From positions 1-6,970 of the forward strand of contig JACPMP010000128.1 of NCBI GenBank assembly GCA_016185915.1: DNA of 6,970 nucleotides. Direction: 5' to 3'. Numbering within the stretch: the stretch's first letter is position 1; each line of letters opens with the position of its first letter. Source of the stretch: Candidatus Woesearchaeota archaeon (lineage in GTDB: Archaea > Nanobdellota > Nanobdellia > Woesearchaeales > GW2011-AR4). The position numbers and the translations under genes were made by a program. Below, in pieces: positions 4,898 to 6,970 of the stretch. The notes beneath the pieces were generated by a model. That model was not told where the DNA came from. It worked only from the letters and a program-made list of their open reading frames with translations, and made no database searches.

Positions 4898-4945
4898 ATG
4901 AAATCAAATTTCGATGACAAAATGGAAGAGTTTAGGGAGAAGTGA
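4898..4945 (+). CDS. 15-codon leader-like ORF before the acetolactate synthase
   Basis: ATG at 4898 encodes MKSNFDDKMEEFREK and stops at TGA 4943-4945, two bases before the synthase ATG. It starts five bases after the preceding gene. The peptide is charged and lacks a run of branched-chain residues, so it is not a classic Leu/Val/Ile attenuator peptide. Its role could be translational coupling. The nucleotides also contain the synthase Shine-Dalgarno, and the ORF could be incidental. Confidence 0.28.
   Translation: MKSNFDDKMEEFREK
4935..4939 (+). promoter_or_regulatory. Shine-Dalgarno that favours ATG 4948 for the synthase
   Basis: GGGAG, eight bases before ATG 4948, is placed normally for that start. 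The in-frame GTG at 4942 would leave only two bases and is therefore unlikely to be used. Confidence 0.55.
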
Positions 4946-4947
4946 AG

Positions 4948-6903
4948 ATGAGCGCAATAACTCTAGAAGAAAGAATAAGAGTTGAGAATATCTTAACACA
5001 GCCTGATTTTAGAGGAACTCCACAACAACTTTTCAATACTAGACTTAATAATAGACTTTACGGAAGAGATGAAGTTTCAGGAGCAGAATTGATGGTTATG
5101 TCTTTGGAAGCTCTAGCTCCAGAAAACCCAGGCATATCTAACATGGCAGGCCATCATGGTGGGGCTATATTGCCATTTTTTCAATACTTTACTAAGTCTC
5201 CATTATCTGTTGGCTATGACCATGTGCCTCATGAGCAGATGGCAGGCCATATGGCGGAAGGCATTGCTTCTTTGGGGTATGTGGGAGTAGCTGTTGCAAC
5301 TTCTGGACCTGGTGCAACTAATTCAATAACACCTTTTTTTGATGCATATATGGACTCCAAGCCTGTTGTTTTTATTACAGGGAACGTGCCATCAAAGGTT
5401 GCTGGGACTATGGCATTTCAGGAAGCACCAATCACACAAATGGTTGACCCGATTGACAAAGGAATATTTTACGTTAGAAGGGCAGAAGATATTCCAAGAG
5501 CTTTTTATGATGTGTTTGCCCTTGCGGTTTCAGGAAGACCTGGTCCAGTATGGATAGATGTAGCAAAAGATGCCCAAACAGCTAAGATTGATCCTTCCCA
5601 AATTAATCATGACTTCAAAATACCATCCACAACAAATGGTGATTTAAATGATGTTGTAGAAAGCTTAAAGATTTTGATTGAGGAAATCTATAAATCAAAA
5701 AGACCTGTATTGTATGTGGGAGGTGGTGCAAAGCATGCATGGCAAGAGCTAAGAGATTTTGTTGATCTGACAGGTATTCCTGTCACAACAACGTTAAAAG
5801 GGAAAGGAATTTTTCCTGAGGGTGACACATTGTCATTAGGAATGCTAGGAATGCATGGCACAGAATACGCTAATAAAGCAGTTGGTTTGGCAGACTTGGT
5901 AATTGGTGTTGGCGCAAGATTTGATGACAGAGTCAGGGGTAAGACAGAAGCATTTGCAGAAAAAGCTTGGATAGCCCATATTGACATTGATCCAAGAGGA
6001 ATAGGTCCAATAGATAATGGTAAAATACGACAACCTGATTTGACAATTAAGTGCGACACAAAAAAGGCTCTTAGGGCGCTTAACTTTTTGGTAGATGGAA
6101 GACCAGGACCAGACTTGAAGAGATGGGACGATGAAACTGCCCAATTGAAAGAAGACTGTCCGCTAGATTACGATGGTCGCTCGGATTTGCACAGGCAACT
6201 TTCATTAGTTGAAAGGGTCATAAGCTATGCAAGATCAATGCCTCCAATTTCTTTTTTTACAAACTCTAATGTAATTAAGCCCCAATATGTAATTGAAAAA
6301 ATTTATCAACTTACAGATGGAAGACATATAGTAGTAGGGGATGTTGGTCAGCACCAGATGTGGGCTGCGCAGATGTACTTGGCTTCTCAACCACATGGAT
6401 TTGATACTAGTGGCGGCTCTGGCACAATGGGATATTCAATGTCAGCGGCGTTTGGTATCCACAAAGTACTTCAGTACGAAAATAATAATCAGCCAGTATC
6501 AGTGATAGTGGGTGATGAGAGCTTTTGGATGTTGCCCCATACGTTGAAGTTGTATAGAAGAAGAAATGCAAATATTAAGGTATTTGTAATTGACAACAAG
6601 GCAGAAAACGGCACACCAGGTGGTATGGTTAGGCAATGGTATGATATAGTCCACCAAGGCACTCAGCTTTCTGTTGATGATGATACCCCAATTGTAGATA
6701 TGGCAAAAGCATTCAAAATTCCAACAGAAGAGGTGCATTACATAAGGCAAGTTGAAAGAGCAATAAGAAAAGCTTTAACTACAAGAGGACCATACCTTGT
6801 GTGCTTTAAAGTAGATCCATACGAGAATTGCCTACCAATGATACCTAGTGGAGGAACAATCAAAGAGATGGTTACTTATCAAGGTGTAAAAAAGATTGCA
6901 TAA
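4948..6903 (+). CDS. ilvB: Divergent acetolactate synthase (acetohydroxyacid synthase) large subunit, ThDP-dependent
   Basis: This 651-residue enzyme is expected to condense two pyruvates to 2-acetolactate (or pyruvate with 2-oxobutyrate) in branched-chain amino acid synthesis or acetoin formation. Positions below count from ATG 4948. The N-terminal ThDP domain has HEQ with the catalytic Glu96, TSGPGATN (118-125) and FQEAP (157-161). The middle FAD/NADH-like domain has GMLGMHGTEYAN (298-309) and GARFDDRVRG (322-331). The C-terminal ThDP domain has VGQHQMWAAQ (466-475), GDESF (522-526) and MVRQW (560-564), and ends with LPMIPSGG. These blocks are specific to acetolactate synthases rather than pyruvate oxidases or decarboxylases. 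Oddities: GDE for the usual GDG, DN for NN in the metal loop, about five extra residues before GMVRQW, an N-terminal extension of about 40 residues, and length above the usual 550-600. Metal ligands Asp523 and Asn550 are kept. No ilvN is visible. Confidence 0.85.
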   Translation: MSAITLEERIRVENILTQPDFRGTPQQLFNTRLNNRLYGRDEVSGAELMVMSLEALAPENPGISNMAGHHGGAILPFFQYFTKSPLSVGYDHVPHEQMAGHMAEGIASLGYVGVAVATSGPGATNSITPFFDAYMDSKPVVFITGNVPSKVAGTMAFQEAPITQMVDPIDKGIFYVRRAEDIPRAFYDVFALAVSGRPGPVWIDVAKDAQTAKIDPSQINHDFKIPSTTNGDLNDVVESLKILIEEIYKSKRPVLYVGGGAKHAWQELRDFVDLTGIPVTTTLKGKGIFPEGDTLSLGMLGMHGTEYANKAVGLADLVIGVGARFDDRVRGKTEAFAEKAWIAHIDIDPRGIGPIDNGKIRQPDLTIKCDTKKALRALNFLVDGRPGPDLKRWDDETAQLKEDCPLDYDGRSDLHRQLSLVERVISYARSMPPISFFTNSNVIKPQYVIEKIYQLTDGRHIVVGDVGQHQMWAAQMYLASQPHGFDTSGGSGTMGYSMSAAFGIHKVLQYENNNQPVSVIVGDESFWMLPHTLKLYRRRNANIKVFVIDNKAENGTPGGMVRQWYDIVHQGTQLSVDDDTPIVDMAKAFKIPTEEVHYIRQVERAIRKALTTRGPYLVCFKVDPYENCLPMIPSGGTIKEMVTYQGVKKIA

Positions 6904-6920
6904 GAGATAGAGTCTATCTC
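6904..6920. repeat. 17-base palindrome directly after the synthase stop
   Basis: GAGATAGA-G-TCTATCTC is a perfect 8+8 inverted repeat around one central base, beginning on the first base after TAA. As RNA it would form a six- or seven-pair stem with a small loop. T-rich DNA follows only after about 30 bases, so it is not a textbook terminator. It could stabilise the 3' end of the mRNA or bind a dimeric protein. Confidence 0.5.
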
Positions 6921-6943
6921 CATTCCATAAAATTTCCAAAATC

Positions 6944-6951
6944 TTTATATA
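6944..6951 (+). promoter_or_regulatory. TATA box for a gene beyond the right edge
   Basis: TTTATATA in aaaatcTTTATATActtt is a good archaeal TATA element. A start about 26 bases downstream would lie just outside the window, so the next plus-strand gene has its own promoter and the synthase unit ends here. Confidence 0.45.
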
Positions 6952-6970
6952 CTTTAATTTTTCTTGTTAA

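Noticed and set aside
4942..4947. GTG at 4942 as the synthase start
   Set aside because: It adds two residues only, sits two bases from GGGAG, and is followed by an ATG with proper Shine-Dalgarno spacing.
5688..6144. Long minus-strand frames within the synthase gene (also 6499-6750) and the plus-strand frame at 5339-5557
   Set aside because: The synthase reading frame is conserved throughout this stretch, so these are shadows.
1..6970. tRNA or rRNA genes, CRISPR arrays, insertion sequences
   Set aside because: No T-loop GGTTCRA-type motif in a clover-leaf context, no spaced direct repeats, no transposase or terminal inverted repeats were found by reading both strands.

Overview
The window looks archaeal, most likely from a small-genome, AT-rich lineage of the DPANN type; the lineage is inference, the domain is well supported. 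TATA-like boxes (TTTAAATA, TTTATAAA) lie about 24-32 bases before several start codons, which predicts leaderless or nearly leaderless transcripts. Other genes carry GGTG/GGAGGTG ribosome binding sites. Arg codons are mostly AGA. Stand-alone AlaX editing protein and a VapBC pair also fit. Genes are packed tightly, with overlaps of 8-14 bases and gaps of 1-25 bases.

Left third (1-1866). A minus-strand unit starts at a leaderless promoter before a GNAT acetyltransferase. It continues into a compact GH15 (glucoamylase/phosphorylase-kinase-like) catalytic domain protein and ends in a 57-residue microprotein with a twin-arginine-like signal sequence, which starts one base after the GH15 stop. A plus-strand reading frame entering from the left edge may be the tail of another gene.

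Middle (1867-3808). A plus-strand VapB/VapC toxin-antitoxin pair diverges from the GNAT gene. It converges with an overlap on a minus-strand alanyl-tRNA editing gene (AlaX). Upstream of AlaX on the same strand is a small four-helix membrane protein with a perfect Shine-Dalgarno sequence. T-rich DNA separates the two genes.

Right half (3809-6970). A plus-strand unit from a strong TATA box holds a 23-residue single-helix membrane peptide, a 110-residue protein I do not recognise, and a 32-residue basic/hydrophobic membrane peptide. It ends at a hairpin with a T tract. A second promoter follows at once and reads a 134-residue unrecognised protein and a long, divergent acetolactate synthase large subunit. 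Each of these two genes is preceded by a mini-ORF containing Met-Glu-Glu-Phe. A palindrome follows the synthase gene, and another TATA box points out of the window.

The less ordinary content is the set of four small ORF-encoded peptides (57, 23, 32 and 15 residues), the two unknown proteins beside the synthase, and the synthase itself. The synthase has a GDE cofactor motif, an insertion next to the ThDP pocket, an N-terminal extension and no visible regulatory subunit.
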